Of a stretch of DNA of 64,000 nucleotides, positions 46,551-55,858 are shown piece after piece. A program made the position numbers and the translations under genes. The notes under the pieces are model-generated. The model saw only the letters and a list, made by a program, of their open reading frames with translations. It was not told the origin of the DNA and searched no databases. Numbering within the stretch: the first letter of the stretch is position 1; each line of letters starts with the position of its first letter. Origin of the DNA: Clostridia bacterium (GTDB lineage Bacteria; Bacillota; Clostridia; TANB77; CAG-508); NCBI GenBank assembly GCA_017533795.1, contig JAFWIH010000005.1:62001-126000 (forward strand), given 5' to 3'.

Positions 46551-47687
46551 ATGGATATATTGTATTTTGATAATGCAGCTACTACAAAAGTAAAAGATGA
46601 GGTTTTAAATGAGATGATTCCATTTTTTTTAGATAAATATGGGAATGCTTCATCTGCATATAGTATAGGAAGAGATAATAAGAAGGCCATAGAAGAAGCA
46701 AGAAAAAAAGTAGCTGAACTAATTGGAGCAAAACCAAGAGAAATATATTTTACAAGTTCAGGAAGTGAAAGTGACAATACAGCATTAAAAGGATATGCTT
46801 ATGCAAATAGAAAAAAGGGAAATCATATTATTACCTCTAAAATAGAGCATCCTGCAATACTTGAGAGTTGTAAAACACTAGAAAAACAAGGATTTAGAAT
46901 AACATATTTAAATGTTGACAATGAAGGAATGGTTGATTTACAAGAATTACGTAAAAGCATTACAAAACAAACGATATTAATAAGTATAATGTTTGCGAAT
47001 AATGAAATTGGAACTATAGAACCCGTGGAAGAAATTTCGAAAATTGCAAAAGCAAATAATATAGCTTTTCATACAGATAGTGTGCAAGCTGTAGGAAATG
47101 TAGAAATTGATGTAAATAAAATGAAAATTGATATGTTAAGTTTATCAGGTCACAAGTTTTATGGACCAAAAGGAATTGGAGCATTATATGTTAAAGAAGG
47201 AATTGATTTTTTAAGGTTTATTGATGGAGGCCATCAAGAACGAAATAAAAGGGCCGGAACTGAAAATGTACCTGCTATAGTTGGATTGGGGAAAGCCGCA
47301 GAACTTGCAAAAGAAAATCTTAATGAACATATTAAGCATTTGCAAGAACTTCGTAACTATTTTATAGAAGAAATAGAGAATAATATATTTGCAGTAAAAC
47401 TAAATGGCTCAAGAGAAAATAGATTGCCAGGAAATAGTAATATTTCATTTAGAGGTATAGATGGAAATGCTATTTTATATGATTTAGATTTAAAAGGAAT
47501 TTGTATATCTACTGGCTCAGCATGCAGTTCAGGATCGGATTTGCCATCACATGTTTTGAAAAGCATAGGTCTTGATGATGACTGGATAAATGGAACAATT
47601 AGAGTAACCTTTAGTGAAGATAATACAAAAGATGACATAGATTATTTGGTAAAATCTATAAAACAATGTATAGAAAAAGTAAAATAA
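46551..47687 (+). CDS. Cysteine desulfurase (NifS/IscS type)
   Basis: 378 aa PLP enzyme. FDNAATTKV at the start, the PLP lysine in SLSGHKFYGPKG and the mobile-loop cysteine in STGSACSSGS. It takes sulfur from cysteine for Fe-S clusters or tRNA thiolation. No iscU or mnmA follows, so which pathway it serves is open. AAGGAGAG precedes the ATG. Confidence 0.93.
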   Translation: MDILYFDNAATTKVKDEVLNEMIPFFLDKYGNASSAYSIGRDNKKAIEEARKKVAELIGAKPREIYFTSSGSESDNTALKGYAYANRKKGNHIITSKIEHPAILESCKTLEKQGFRITYLNVDNEGMVDLQELRKSITKQTILISIMFANNEIGTIEPVEEISKIAKANNIAFHTDSVQAVGNVEIDVNKMKIDMLSLSGHKFYGPKGIGALYVKEGIDFLRFIDGGHQERNKRAGTENVPAIVGLGKAAELAKENLNEHIKHLQELRNYFIEEIENNIFAVKLNGSRENRLPGNSNISFRGIDGNAILYDLDLKGICISTGSACSSGSDLPSHVLKSIGLDDDWINGTIRVTFSEDNTKDDIDYLVKSIKQCIEKVK

Positions 47688-47757
47688 AATTCTAAAAATT
47701 ATTTCAAATTTTATTATGTTATGATAAAATAGCTTCTAGCTAAGGAGGAAAACATAA

Positions 47758-50700
47758 GTGTCTGAATCAATAAAAAAAGTAAGAGAAGTATTTAAAGATT
47801 ATAAATCAGAGAGTAATATTTTAAATGCAAATATAAAGCAATTAAATTTAGTAAAAAAAGAAAACAAATTAGAAATGGTACTTGAATCGAAAGAATACAT
47901 AGAAATAAAAGAATTGTGGTTTATAGAAAAATTCATAAAACAAAGATTTAAACTAAATGAAGCTGAAATAGTCTTAAAATATAATGATGAAGTTGATGTA
48001 AAAAGCATAGAAGATGAATGGCAAAATATAACTTGTTATATGGCAAGAAAATATCCTGTAACAAAATCAATGTTGATAAAGAGCAACGTAACTTTGAATG
48101 AAAATGAATTGATTATTACTTTACCAGTTAAAGGAGCAGATTTTTTAAAAGCAAAAAAATTTGACAAAGCACTATCAAGGCTAATAAAAAACATTTATGG
48201 AAAAGAATACAGAATAGTATTAAATGAAAGCATTAGCGAGGAAGAGATAAATGCTGTTAAGGAAAAGAAAAAAAGAGCAGAAAAGCTTGCAGTAGAAAGA
48301 ACTATGGAACATTGGACAATGGAGCAATTAGAAGGAGAAGATAAAAATTTAAATGACAATGAAAAAACGAAAGAAATAAAAAAAGAAGAAAAAAATGAAG
48401 TAAATGAAACAAAACAAATAGAGGAAGAAGAGACACCACTAATATATGGAAGAAGTATAAATATAAAAGATTCATTGGTAAAAGTAAATGAGTTATCACC
48501 AGATGAGGGTAGAGTTGCTATTGCAGGAGAGATAATAAATACTGAAACTAGAGAGCTAAGAAGCGGAAAAGTTTTAATAATGTTTGACGTATATGATGGA
48601 ACAAGTACTATAACATGCAAATTATTTGCAAAGGATAGTGAAGATGCAGATAGAATCATTTATAGAATGAACAAAGCAAAAGGAATAAAAGCTGGAGGAA
48701 ATGCACAATTAGATCCGTATGCAGGAGAGTTAACTATAATAGCAAATACAGTTGTTGAAACTGAAGGAATTACTAAGAAACCAGAAAGACAAGATTTAGC
48801 AGAAGTAAAAAGAGTAGAGTTACATATGCATACAAAAATGAGTCAAATGGATGCAATGACTTCAGCAACTGATTTAATAAAAAGGGCAATGAAGTGGGGA
48901 TGGAAATCAATTGCAATTACTGACCATGGAGTAGTTCAAGCTTTCCCAGAGGCTCATAAATTACTTGGCCGAGATAATCCAAATATGAAGGTTATTTATG
49001 GTGTAGAAGCTTACTTAGCACCAGATAAAATGCCATCTGTAACTAATAGCAAGGGACAAAGTATAGATACTACATACTGCGTTTTAGACTTAGAAACAAC
49101 TGGCTTTTCTGCAAAAACTGAAAAAATTACAGAAATTGGTGTAATGAAGGTTAAAGAAGGAAAAGTTTTAGATGAGTTTGCATGTTTTGTAAATCCAGAA
49201 AAACCAATACCTCAAAGAGTTGTGGAAGTAACTAAAATAACAGATGATATGGTAAAAGATGCAGAAACAATTGACAAAGTATTTCCAAAATTACTTGAAT
49301 TTTTAGGTGATTCTGTATTAGTAGCTCATAATGCGGAATTTGATATTGGATTCTTAAAACAAAATGCAGAGAATTTAGGATATAAATTTGACTATACATA
49401 TGTAGATACACTAAAAATGGCAAAAGACATTTTTCCAGATTTTAAAAAATATAATCTTGGAAAAATTGCTGATAAACTTAAAATTAAGGTAGAAGTTGCA
49501 CATAGAGCTTTAGACGATGTAGATACAACAGTAAAAGTTATGAATGTCATGATGGATATACTAAAAAAACGTGGTGCGAAGACAGTAGAAGACATTGATT
49601 TGCTTGGTTCAGATGAAACTGCAAAAAAGGAAGAATATAAAAAGCTTAATACCTATCATGCAATAATACTAGCTAAAAATTATGTTGGATTAAAGAATCT
49701 GTACAAATTAGTTTCATATTCACATTTAGATTATTTTTATAAAAGACCAAGAATATTAAAAAGTATGCTTAGAAAATATCAAGAAGGATTAATTTTAGGT
49801 AGTGCTTGTGAACAAGGGGAACTATATCAAGCAATACTTCTTGGTAAGTCTGATAGTGAAATAGAGGAAATAGCTAAATTCTATGATTATTTAGAAATAC
49901 AACCGATTGGTAACAACGAATTTTTAGTTAGAGAAGAAAGAGTGCCAGATAGAGAATACTTAAAAGAAATAAATAGAAAGATTGTAGCTCTTGGAGAAAA
50001 ACTAAATAAACCTGTTGTTGCAACATGTGATGTGCATTTTATGGACCCAGAAGATGAACTATATAGACGTATATTAGAAGCAGGACAAGGATATAAAGAT
50101 GCAGATAATCAAGCACCATTATATTTAAGAACAACAAATGAAATGTTAGAAGAATTTAGTTATTTAGGAGCAGAAAAAGCATATGAAGTTGTAGTAACAA
50201 ATACAAATTTAATATCAGATATGTGTGAACAGATATCACCAATTTCACCTGAAAAATGTCCTCCACATATACCTGGCTGTGAACAAACAATTAAGGATAT
50301 TGCTTATACAAAAGCACATGATTTATATGGTGAAGAATTACCAGAGATAGTAAAAACAAGACTAGATAAAGAGCTAGATTCAATTATTAGCAATGGATTT
50401 TCTGTTATGTATATAATTGCACAAAAACTTGTCTGGAAGTCTAATGAAGATGGATATATTGTTGGCTCAAGGGGATCTGTAGGATCTTCATTAGTGGCAT
50501 ATATGACAGGTATTACAGAGGTAAATGCATTACCTGCACATTACAGATGCCCAAATTGTAAATATTCAGACTTTACAGACTATGGATATGGGAATGGATT
50601 TGATTTACCAGATAAAGAATGTCCAAAATGTGGACACAAACTAGATAAAGATGGAATGGACATTCCTTTTGAAACATTTTTAGGATTTAATGGAGATAAA

Positions 50701-52146
50701 GAGCCAGATATAGACTTAAACTTTTCTGGAGAATATCAAGCAAAAGCTCATAGATATACAGAAGTAATATTTGGTAAAGGAACAACATTTAAAGCAGGAA
50801 CAATTGGAACAATAGCAGATAAAACAGCATTTGGATATGTAAAAGGCTATTATGAAGATAGAAACATACCAATTAGCAAGGCAGAAATTGCAAGACAAGC
50901 TAAAGGATGTACAGGAATAAAAAGAACAACAGGGCAACATCCTGGAGGAATTATAGTTGTACCAAAGGGAAGAGAAATTTTTGAATTTTCACCTGTACAA
51001 CATCCTGCAGATGATCCAAATTCAGATATAATAACAACACATTTTGATTATCACTCAATAGATCAAAACCTATTAAAATTAGATATATTAGGACATGATG
51101 ACCCGACAGTAATTAGAATGTTATATGATATAACAGGGATAGATCCTACAAAAGTACCACTAGATGATAAAGAAACAATGTCAATATTTTGCTCAACAGA
51201 AGCATTAGGAGTTACTCCACAGCAAATAAATTCAGAAGTTGGAAGTTTTGGAGTACCCGAGTTTGGAACAAAATTTGTTAGGGGAATGCTTGTAGATACT
51301 AAACCTACAACATTTGATGAATTGATTAGAATTTCAGGATTGTCACATGGTACAGATGTGTGGTTAAACAATGCACAAGAACTTGTAGAAAATGGAACAG
51401 TTACATTAAGAGAAGCAATTTGTTGTAGGGATGACATTATGATATATTTAATAAAAAAAGGAGTTCCAAAAGATGCATCATTTAAAATAATGGAAACTGT
51501 ACGTAAAGGAAAAGCATTAAAAGACCCAGAAAAATGGGCGGAATATAAGGCTTTGATGAAAGAACATGATGTACCAGATTGGTATATAGAATCTTGTGAA
51601 AAAATAAAATACATGTTCCCAAAAGCCCATGCAGCAGCATATGTAACAAACGCATTTAGAATAGCATGGTTTAAAGTACATAAACCTATGGCATATTATG
51701 CAGCATTTTTCTCTATAAGAGGATCGGATGATTTTGACAGCGAGTGTATGATTTATGGAAAAGAAAAAGTAAAAAACAAAATGAAAGAAATAGACTTAAT
51801 GGGCAATAATGCAACACAAAAAGACAAAGCAATGTATCCAATATTAGAACTTGTTTTAGAAATGTACGAAAGGGGAATTAAGTTTTTACCAATTGACCTT
51901 TATAAATCGCATAATAAAAATTTTATAGTAGAAGAAGATGGAATTCGCCCACCACTAAAAAGTATAGCAGGCCTTGGAGGAATTGCTGCAGAAGGAATAT
52001 ATAAAGCAGCACAGGAAGAAAAAATAATGTCAATAGATGATTTAAGAATAAGAGCTAAAATTGGTAATTCTGTTGTAGATATGCTTAGAAAATTTGGATG
52101 TCTAGATGGACTACCAGAAAGTAACCAAATAAGTCTTTTTGGATAA
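47758..52146 (+). CDS. polC: DNA polymerase III PolC
   Basis: 1462 aa, GTG start with AAGGAGG. Domains: N-terminal region, OB fold (about 225-345), PHP domain split by the exonuclease (MHTKMSQMDAMTSATDL), DEDDh proofreading exonuclease (DLETTGFSAKTEKITEIG, about 440-605), zinc finger (CPNC...CPKC), palm with PDIDLNFSGEYQ and fingers with QHPGGIIVVP. It is the main replicative polymerase of low-GC Gram-positives. Full length for the family. The DNA replication gene dnaG is also in the window but distant. Confidence 0.97.
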   Translation: MSESIKKVREVFKDYKSESNILNANIKQLNLVKKENKLEMVLESKEYIEIKELWFIEKFIKQRFKLNEAEIVLKYNDEVDVKSIEDEWQNITCYMARKYPVTKSMLIKSNVTLNENELIITLPVKGADFLKAKKFDKALSRLIKNIYGKEYRIVLNESISEEEINAVKEKKKRAEKLAVERTMEHWTMEQLEGEDKNLNDNEKTKEIKKEEKNEVNETKQIEEEETPLIYGRSINIKDSLVKVNELSPDEGRVAIAGEIINTETRELRSGKVLIMFDVYDGTSTITCKLFAKDSEDADRIIYRMNKAKGIKAGGNAQLDPYAGELTIIANTVVETEGITKKPERQDLAEVKRVELHMHTKMSQMDAMTSATDLIKRAMKWGWKSIAITDHGVVQAFPEAHKLLGRDNPNMKVIYGVEAYLAPDKMPSVTNSKGQSIDTTYCVLDLETTGFSAKTEKITEIGVMKVKEGKVLDEFACFVNPEKPIPQRVVEVTKITDDMVKDAETIDKVFPKLLEFLGDSVLVAHNAEFDIGFLKQNAENLGYKFDYTYVDTLKMAKDIFPDFKKYNLGKIADKLKIKVEVAHRALDDVDTTVKVMNVMMDILKKRGAKTVEDIDLLGSDETAKKEEYKKLNTYHAIILAKNYVGLKNLYKLVSYSHLDYFYKRPRILKSMLRKYQEGLILGSACEQGELYQAILLGKSDSEIEEIAKFYDYLEIQPIGNNEFLVREERVPDREYLKEINRKIVALGEKLNKPVVATCDVHFMDPEDELYRRILEAGQGYKDADNQAPLYLRTTNEMLEEFSYLGAEKAYEVVVTNTNLISDMCEQISPISPEKCPPHIPGCEQTIKDIAYTKAHDLYGEELPEIVKTRLDKELDSIISNGFSVMYIIAQKLVWKSNEDGYIVGSRGSVGSSLVAYMTGITEVNALPAHYRCPNCKYSDFTDYGYGNGFDLPDKECPKCGHKLDKDGMDIPFETFLGFNGDKEPDIDLNFSGEYQAKAHRYTEVIFGKGTTFKAGTIGTIADKTAFGYVKGYYEDRNIPISKAEIARQAKGCTGIKRTTGQHPGGIIVVPKGREIFEFSPVQHPADDPNSDIITTHFDYHSIDQNLLKLDILGHDDPTVIRMLYDITGIDPTKVPLDDKETMSIFCSTEALGVTPQQINSEVGSFGVPEFGTKFVRGMLVDTKPTTFDELIRISGLSHGTDVWLNNAQELVENGTVTLREAICCRDDIMIYLIKKGVPKDASFKIMETVRKGKALKDPEKWAEYKALMKEHDVPDWYIESCEKIKYMFPKAHAAAYVTNAFRIAWFKVHKPMAYYAAFFSIRGSDDFDSECMIYGKEKVKNKMKEIDLMGNNATQKDKAMYPILELVLEMYERGIKFLPIDLYKSHNKNFIVEEDGIRPPLKSIAGLGGIAAEGIYKAAQEEKIMSIDDLRIRAKIGNSVVDMLRKFGCLDGLPESNQISLFG

Positions 52147-52150
52147 TCGA

Positions 52151-52192
52151 TGTCAATGGGGACGTAGATAAATGACAGATTTTTTGTCATTT
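52151..52192. repeat. Degenerate copy E of the REP-like family
   Basis: TGTCAATGGGGACG (52151-52164) is the family edge; a short stem AAATGACA (52170-52177)/TGTCATTT (52185-52192) and GGGAC after it complete a worn copy. Directly followed by the ribosome site of the DUF1294 gene. Confidence 0.65.
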
Positions 52193-52209
52193 GGGACAGA
52201 GGTGATAAA

Positions 52210-52491
52210 ATGGAAAACTTTTTTACAGTAAAAAATATAGTAGTATACTTATTAATAATTAATATAGTAGGATTTTTGGCAATGGGAATTGATAAACGTA
52301 GAGCAAAAATGATGGAATGGAGAATACCAGAAAAAACACTATTTTTAATTACTCTTTTTGGTGGAGGTATAGGAACAATTACAGGTATGTATACATTTAG
52401 GCACAAAACTAAAAAAAAGTATTTTACTATTGGTTTGCCAGCTATTTTAATAATAGAAATAATAAGTGTTTTATACTTTATAATAGGGTAA
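52210..52491 (+). CDS. DUF1294 family membrane protein
   Basis: 93 aa with about three membrane segments. FLAMGIDKRRAKMMEWRIPE and the GGGIGTITGMYTFRHKTKK segment mark DUF1294. Function unknown. GAGGTGAT precedes the ATG, right behind a repeat copy. Confidence 0.85.
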   Translation: MENFFTVKNIVVYLLIINIVGFLAMGIDKRRAKMMEWRIPEKTLFLITLFGGGIGTITGMYTFRHKTKKKYFTIGLPAILIIEIISVLYFIIG

Positions 52492-52497
52492 AAGCAC

Positions 52498-52530
52498 TTA
52501 AAACCGCATGAATTAATCATGCGGTTTTAA
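52498..52530 (+). terminator. Hairpin terminator after DUF1294 gene
   Basis: TTAAAACCGCATGA (52498-52511) pairs perfectly with TCATGCGGTTTTAA (52517-52530). Strong stem, short T-run. Confidence 0.8.
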
Positions 52531-52608
52531 ATTGTAAAAAATAATAAGTACACATAAAACAAAAATAAAAATGCAAATAAATGGTAAACTAAAAACGAAC
52601 AAATAATC

Positions 52609-52689
52609 TGTGAATAATTTATGACCAAAATGTGCCTTGTTTTAGTTATTCACAAAGTTATCCACATTATCCACATGTGATGTGCATAA
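52609..52689. promoter_or_regulatory. Cluster of five DnaA boxes in a 340-bp intergenic gap
   Basis: Perfect TTATNCACA boxes: minus strand at 52609-52617, plus strand at 52646-52654, 52658-52666 and 52667-52675, minus strand at 52681-52689. The flanking DNA is very AT-rich. dnaA/dnaN are not adjacent and gene direction does not change here, so it is more likely a DnaA-titration or DnaA-regulated site than the chromosome origin. The rest of the gap to 52833 holds nothing else I can name. Confidence 0.85.
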
Positions 52690-52833
52690 ATAAAAAACGA
52701 AAAATGTAAACAATTAAAGTAACATAAAATCGAAAAGATAACATAATTTGTAATAAATTTGCAACTAGTTTGAAATATAATTGTAACAATAAGAATTTTT
52801 TTGTAATAGTATAGTAATAAAGGGAGTACTAAT

Positions 52834-53163
52834 ATGTTTAAAATATTTAAAAAGAAAATGCGTAGATGCTTACAAGAATGCAATATTAATTACGAGGAGT
52901 TAATAAATAAAGTGCAAAATGGGGCAATATTACTTGATGTAAGAAGTATACAAGAATATAATGAAGGACACCTACTAAATGCGATTCACCTTGCTGATTA
53001 CGAAATTCAGCTAAAATATAATAATACTCTGCCAAATAAAAATACACTAATAATTGTTTATTGTCAAAATGGAGGAAGAAGCAAAAAAGCATATAAAAAA
53101 CTAAAAAAATTAGGTTACAAAAATGTATACAATTTGTGTGGTGGACTAGATAACATAAATTAA
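52834..53163 (+). CDS. Rhodanese-like domain protein
   Basis: 109 aa single rhodanese domain. LLDVRSIQEYNEGHLLNAIHL and the active-site loop VYCQNGGRSKKA with the catalytic Cys are present, then GYKNVYNLCGGLDN. It probably handles persulfide sulfur; the cysteine desulfurase lies 5 kb upstream. GGGAG precedes the ATG. The DnaA-box cluster is just upstream and could regulate it. Confidence 0.9.
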   Translation: MFKIFKKKMRRCLQECNINYEELINKVQNGAILLDVRSIQEYNEGHLLNAIHLADYEIQLKYNNTLPNKNTLIIVYCQNGGRSKKAYKKLKKLGYKNVYNLCGGLDNIN

Positions 53164-53202
53164 ATATGATATAATACATCCATAAATTGTTTAGGAGGGC
53201 AT

Positions 53203-55014
53203 ATGGAAGATAGACAAAAATATATAAGAAATTTTAGTATAATAGCACACATAGACCATGGAAAATCTACACTTGCTGACAGGCTTATAGAAATGACAGG
53301 AGTTTTATCTAAAAGAGAAATGGAATCACAAGTGTTAGACAACATGGACATAGAAAGAGAAAGAGGAATTACAATTAAGTCACAAGCAGTTAGAATGAAA
53401 TACAAAGCAAAGGATGGAAAGGAATATACTCTAAATCTAATAGACACACCCGGACATGTTGACTTTAATTATGAAGTTTCTAGAAGCTTAGCCGCATGTG
53501 ATGGGGCAATACTTGTTGTAGACTCAAGTCAAGGAGTAGAAGCACAAACATTAGCAAATGTATATTTAGCATTAGATGCAGACTTAGAGATTTTACCAGT
53601 AATAAATAAGATTGACCTACCAAACGCTAGACCAGATGAAGTAAAAAAAGAAATAGAAGACATTATCGGAATTCCTGCAGAAGATGCACCATGTATTTCA
53701 GCAAAGTCTGGACTTAATGTAGAAGAAGTATTAGAAAAAATTGTAACAGAATTGCCAGCACCGAAAGGAAATGAAAATGATAAAACAAAGTGTTTAATCT
53801 TTGATTCATTTTATGATAATTACAAAGGTGCATTAGCATATGTAAGAGTAGTAGATGGACAAGTTAAAGTTGGAGACGAAATAAAACTAATGGCAACAAA
53901 TAAGAATTTTACAGTAGTAGAAGTAGGATATTTTGTACCAGGTTCATATATGCCAACAGATAAACTTCAAGCAGGGGAAGTAGGGTATATTGCTGCAAGC
54001 ATAAAAAACATATCAGATATACATGTAGGAGATACAGTAACAAATGCTGAGAATCCGACGAATGAGCCACTAAAAGGGTATAAAAAAGTAACTCCTATGG
54101 TATATTGTGGATTATATCCAATAGATGGTAGTGAATATGAAAACTTAAAGATAGCATTAGAAAAACTAAAATTAAATGATGCTGCATTAGAATATGAAGC
54201 AGAAACTTCAGCAGCATTAGGCTTTGGATTTAGATGTGGTTTTTTAGGATTATTACATTTAGAAATAATAGAAGAAAGACTAGACAGAGAATTTGACTTA
54301 GGATTAATTACAACATCACCATCTGTTGTATATAAAGTACACAAAACAGATGGACAAGTTTTAGAAATTTATAATCCAACAGACTTACCTGTACCACAAG
54401 AAATATCATATATAGAAGAGCCATTTGTTACAGCACAAATATTAACACCTAAAGAATATGTTGGTAATATAATGGAAATTTGTCAAAATAGAAGAGGCAT
54501 ATATGTAGATATGAAATACTTAGATGAAAACAGAGTAACACTTATATATGATATGCCACTTAATGAAATAATCTATGATTTTTTTGATAATCTAAAATCA
54601 AAAACAAAGGGCTATGCCTCATTTGACTATGAATTTAAAGAATATGTAAAATCAAACTTAGTAAAATTAGACATTCGAGTAAATGGCGAAAATGTGGATG
54701 CACTATCTTTTATAGTTCATAAAGATTCTGCATACAATAGAGGCAAAAAAATGGTAGAAAAATTAAAAACAGTTATACCAAGGCAATTGTTTACAATACC
54801 ATTACAAGCTGTTATAGGAGGACAAATTATAGCAAGAGAAACAATTTCTGCAATGAGAAAAGACGTCTTAGCAAAATGCTATGGAGGCGATATTACTAGA
54901 AAGAAGAAACTTTTAGAAAAACAAAAGAGAGGAAAAAAGAGAATGAGGCAAGTTGGAAATGTAGAAATGCCACAAGAAGCATTCTTGTCAGTTCTAAAAT
55001 TAGATGACGAATAA
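53203..55014 (+). CDS. lepA: Elongation factor 4 (LepA)
   Basis: 603 aa translational GTPase. G1 [16 protein letters not shown]3 DTPGHVDF, G4 NKID, and the LepA-specific C-terminal domain with [10 protein letters not shown] and [20 protein letters not shown]. It back-translocates or rescues stalled ribosomes. TGATATAAT at 53167-53175 is an extended -10 that may start its transcript. An AGGAGGG ribosome site precedes the ATG. Confidence 0.97.
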   Translation: MEDRQKYIRNFSIIAHIDHGKSTLADRLIEMTGVLSKREMESQVLDNMDIERERGITIKSQAVRMKYKAKDGKEYTLNLIDTPGHVDFNYEVSRSLAACDGAILVVDSSQGVEAQTLANVYLALDADLEILPVINKIDLPNARPDEVKKEIEDIIGIPAEDAPCISAKSGLNVEEVLEKIVTELPAPKGNENDKTKCLIFDSFYDNYKGALAYVRVVDGQVKVGDEIKLMATNKNFTVVEVGYFVPGSYMPTDKLQAGEVGYIAASIKNISDIHVGDTVTNAENPTNEPLKGYKKVTPMVYCGLYPIDGSEYENLKIALEKLKLNDAALEYEAETSAALGFGFRCGFLGLLHLEIIEERLDREFDLGLITTSPSVVYKVHKTDGQVLEIYNPTDLPVPQEISYIEEPFVTAQILTPKEYVGNIMEICQNRRGIYVDMKYLDENRVTLIYDMPLNEIIYDFFDNLKSKTKGYASFDYEFKEYVKSNLVKLDIRVNGENVDALSFIVHKDSAYNRGKKMVEKLKTVIPRQLFTIPLQAVIGGQIIARETISAMRKDVLAKCYGGDITRKKKLLEKQKRGKKRMRQVGNVEMPQEAFLSVLKLDDE

Positions 55015-55020
55015 AAATCT

Positions 55021-55034
55021 GTCAATGGGGACGG
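55021..55034 (+). repeat. Fragment F of the REP-like family
   Basis: GTCAATGGGGACGG lies between lepA and rlmB with no pairing partner nearby: a lone half-copy of the repeat edge and core. Confidence 0.55.
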
Positions 55035-55050
55035 ATTAAAAGGAGGAATT

Positions 55051-55788
55051 ATGGAAGATCAAGTTGAAGGAAGAAATTCAGTTATGGAACTGCTTGAAAG
55101 CAGTAAGGATATTAATAAAATATTTATTACAAAGGGTGAAAGACACGGTTCAATTAATAAAATAATAGCAATGGCAAAAGAAAAAAAGGTAATAATAATT
55201 GAAAAAGATAAAAAACAGATGGATGAGATGTCTCAAACCAATAATTATCAAGGTGTTATAGCTATTGTTCCACCATATAATTATTGTGAAATAGATGATA
55301 TCTTAGAAATAGCAAAACAAAAAAAAGAAGATGCATTTATAGTTATATTAGATGGGATAGAAGATCCACATAATTTAGGGTCTATAATTAGAACTGCGGA
55401 GACAGCAGGTGTACATGGAATTATTATTCCTAAAAGGCGAGCTGCTCAAGTAAATGCAACAGTAAATAAGGCATCGGCTGGTGCAGTAGAACATATGAAT
55501 ATTGCTAGAGTAACGAATATAAATGATGCAATACAAGAGTTAAAAGATAATGGATTATGGATTTGCGGAACAGATATAAATGCAGAGAAATATTATTATA
55601 ATCAAGACTTAAAAGGACCATTAGGAATTGTAATAGGAAATGAGGGAAAAGGAATAGGTGAAAAGACAAAGAAAAACTGTGACTTTCTTGTAAAAATACC
55701 TATGAAGGGAAAAATTAAATCTCTTAATGCTTCTGTTTCTACAGGAATTATAGTCTATGAAGCAGTAAAACAGAGAATAATCAAGTAA
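55051..55788 (+). CDS. rlmB: TrmH/SpoU family 23S rRNA 2'-O-ribose methyltransferase (RlmB-type)
   Basis: 245 aa. N-terminal substrate-binding domain (GRNSVMELLES), then the SPOUT knot with LDGIEDPHNLGSIIRTAE, IVIGNEGKGIG and SLNASVSTGIIVYEA. It methylates G2251 (or a nearby G) of 23S rRNA. AAAGGAGG precedes the ATG, 37 bp after lepA. A hairpin terminator overlaps its stop. Confidence 0.9.
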   Translation: MEDQVEGRNSVMELLESSKDINKIFITKGERHGSINKIIAMAKEKKVIIIEKDKKQMDEMSQTNNYQGVIAIVPPYNYCEIDDILEIAKQKKEDAFIVILDGIEDPHNLGSIIRTAETAGVHGIIIPKRRAAQVNATVNKASAGAVEHMNIARVTNINDAIQELKDNGLWICGTDINAEKYYYNQDLKGPLGIVIGNEGKGIGEKTKKNCDFLVKIPMKGKIKSLNASVSTGIIVYEAVKQRIIK

Positions 55789-55811
55789 AATATAACATTT
55801 ACTTGATTATT
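55776..55811 (+). terminator. Terminator overlapping the rlmB stop
   Basis: AATAATCAAGTAAA (55776-55789) pairs perfectly with TTTACTTGATTATT (55798-55811), then TTTG. Confidence 0.75.
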
Positions 55812-55858
55812 TTGTGAATTATGTATATAATATTTACGTAAATTAAGGAGGAATAATT

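Noticed and set aside
52609..52689. Chromosome origin oriC
   Set aside because: No dnaA or dnaN nearby and no gene-strand switch; kept as a DnaA-box cluster only.
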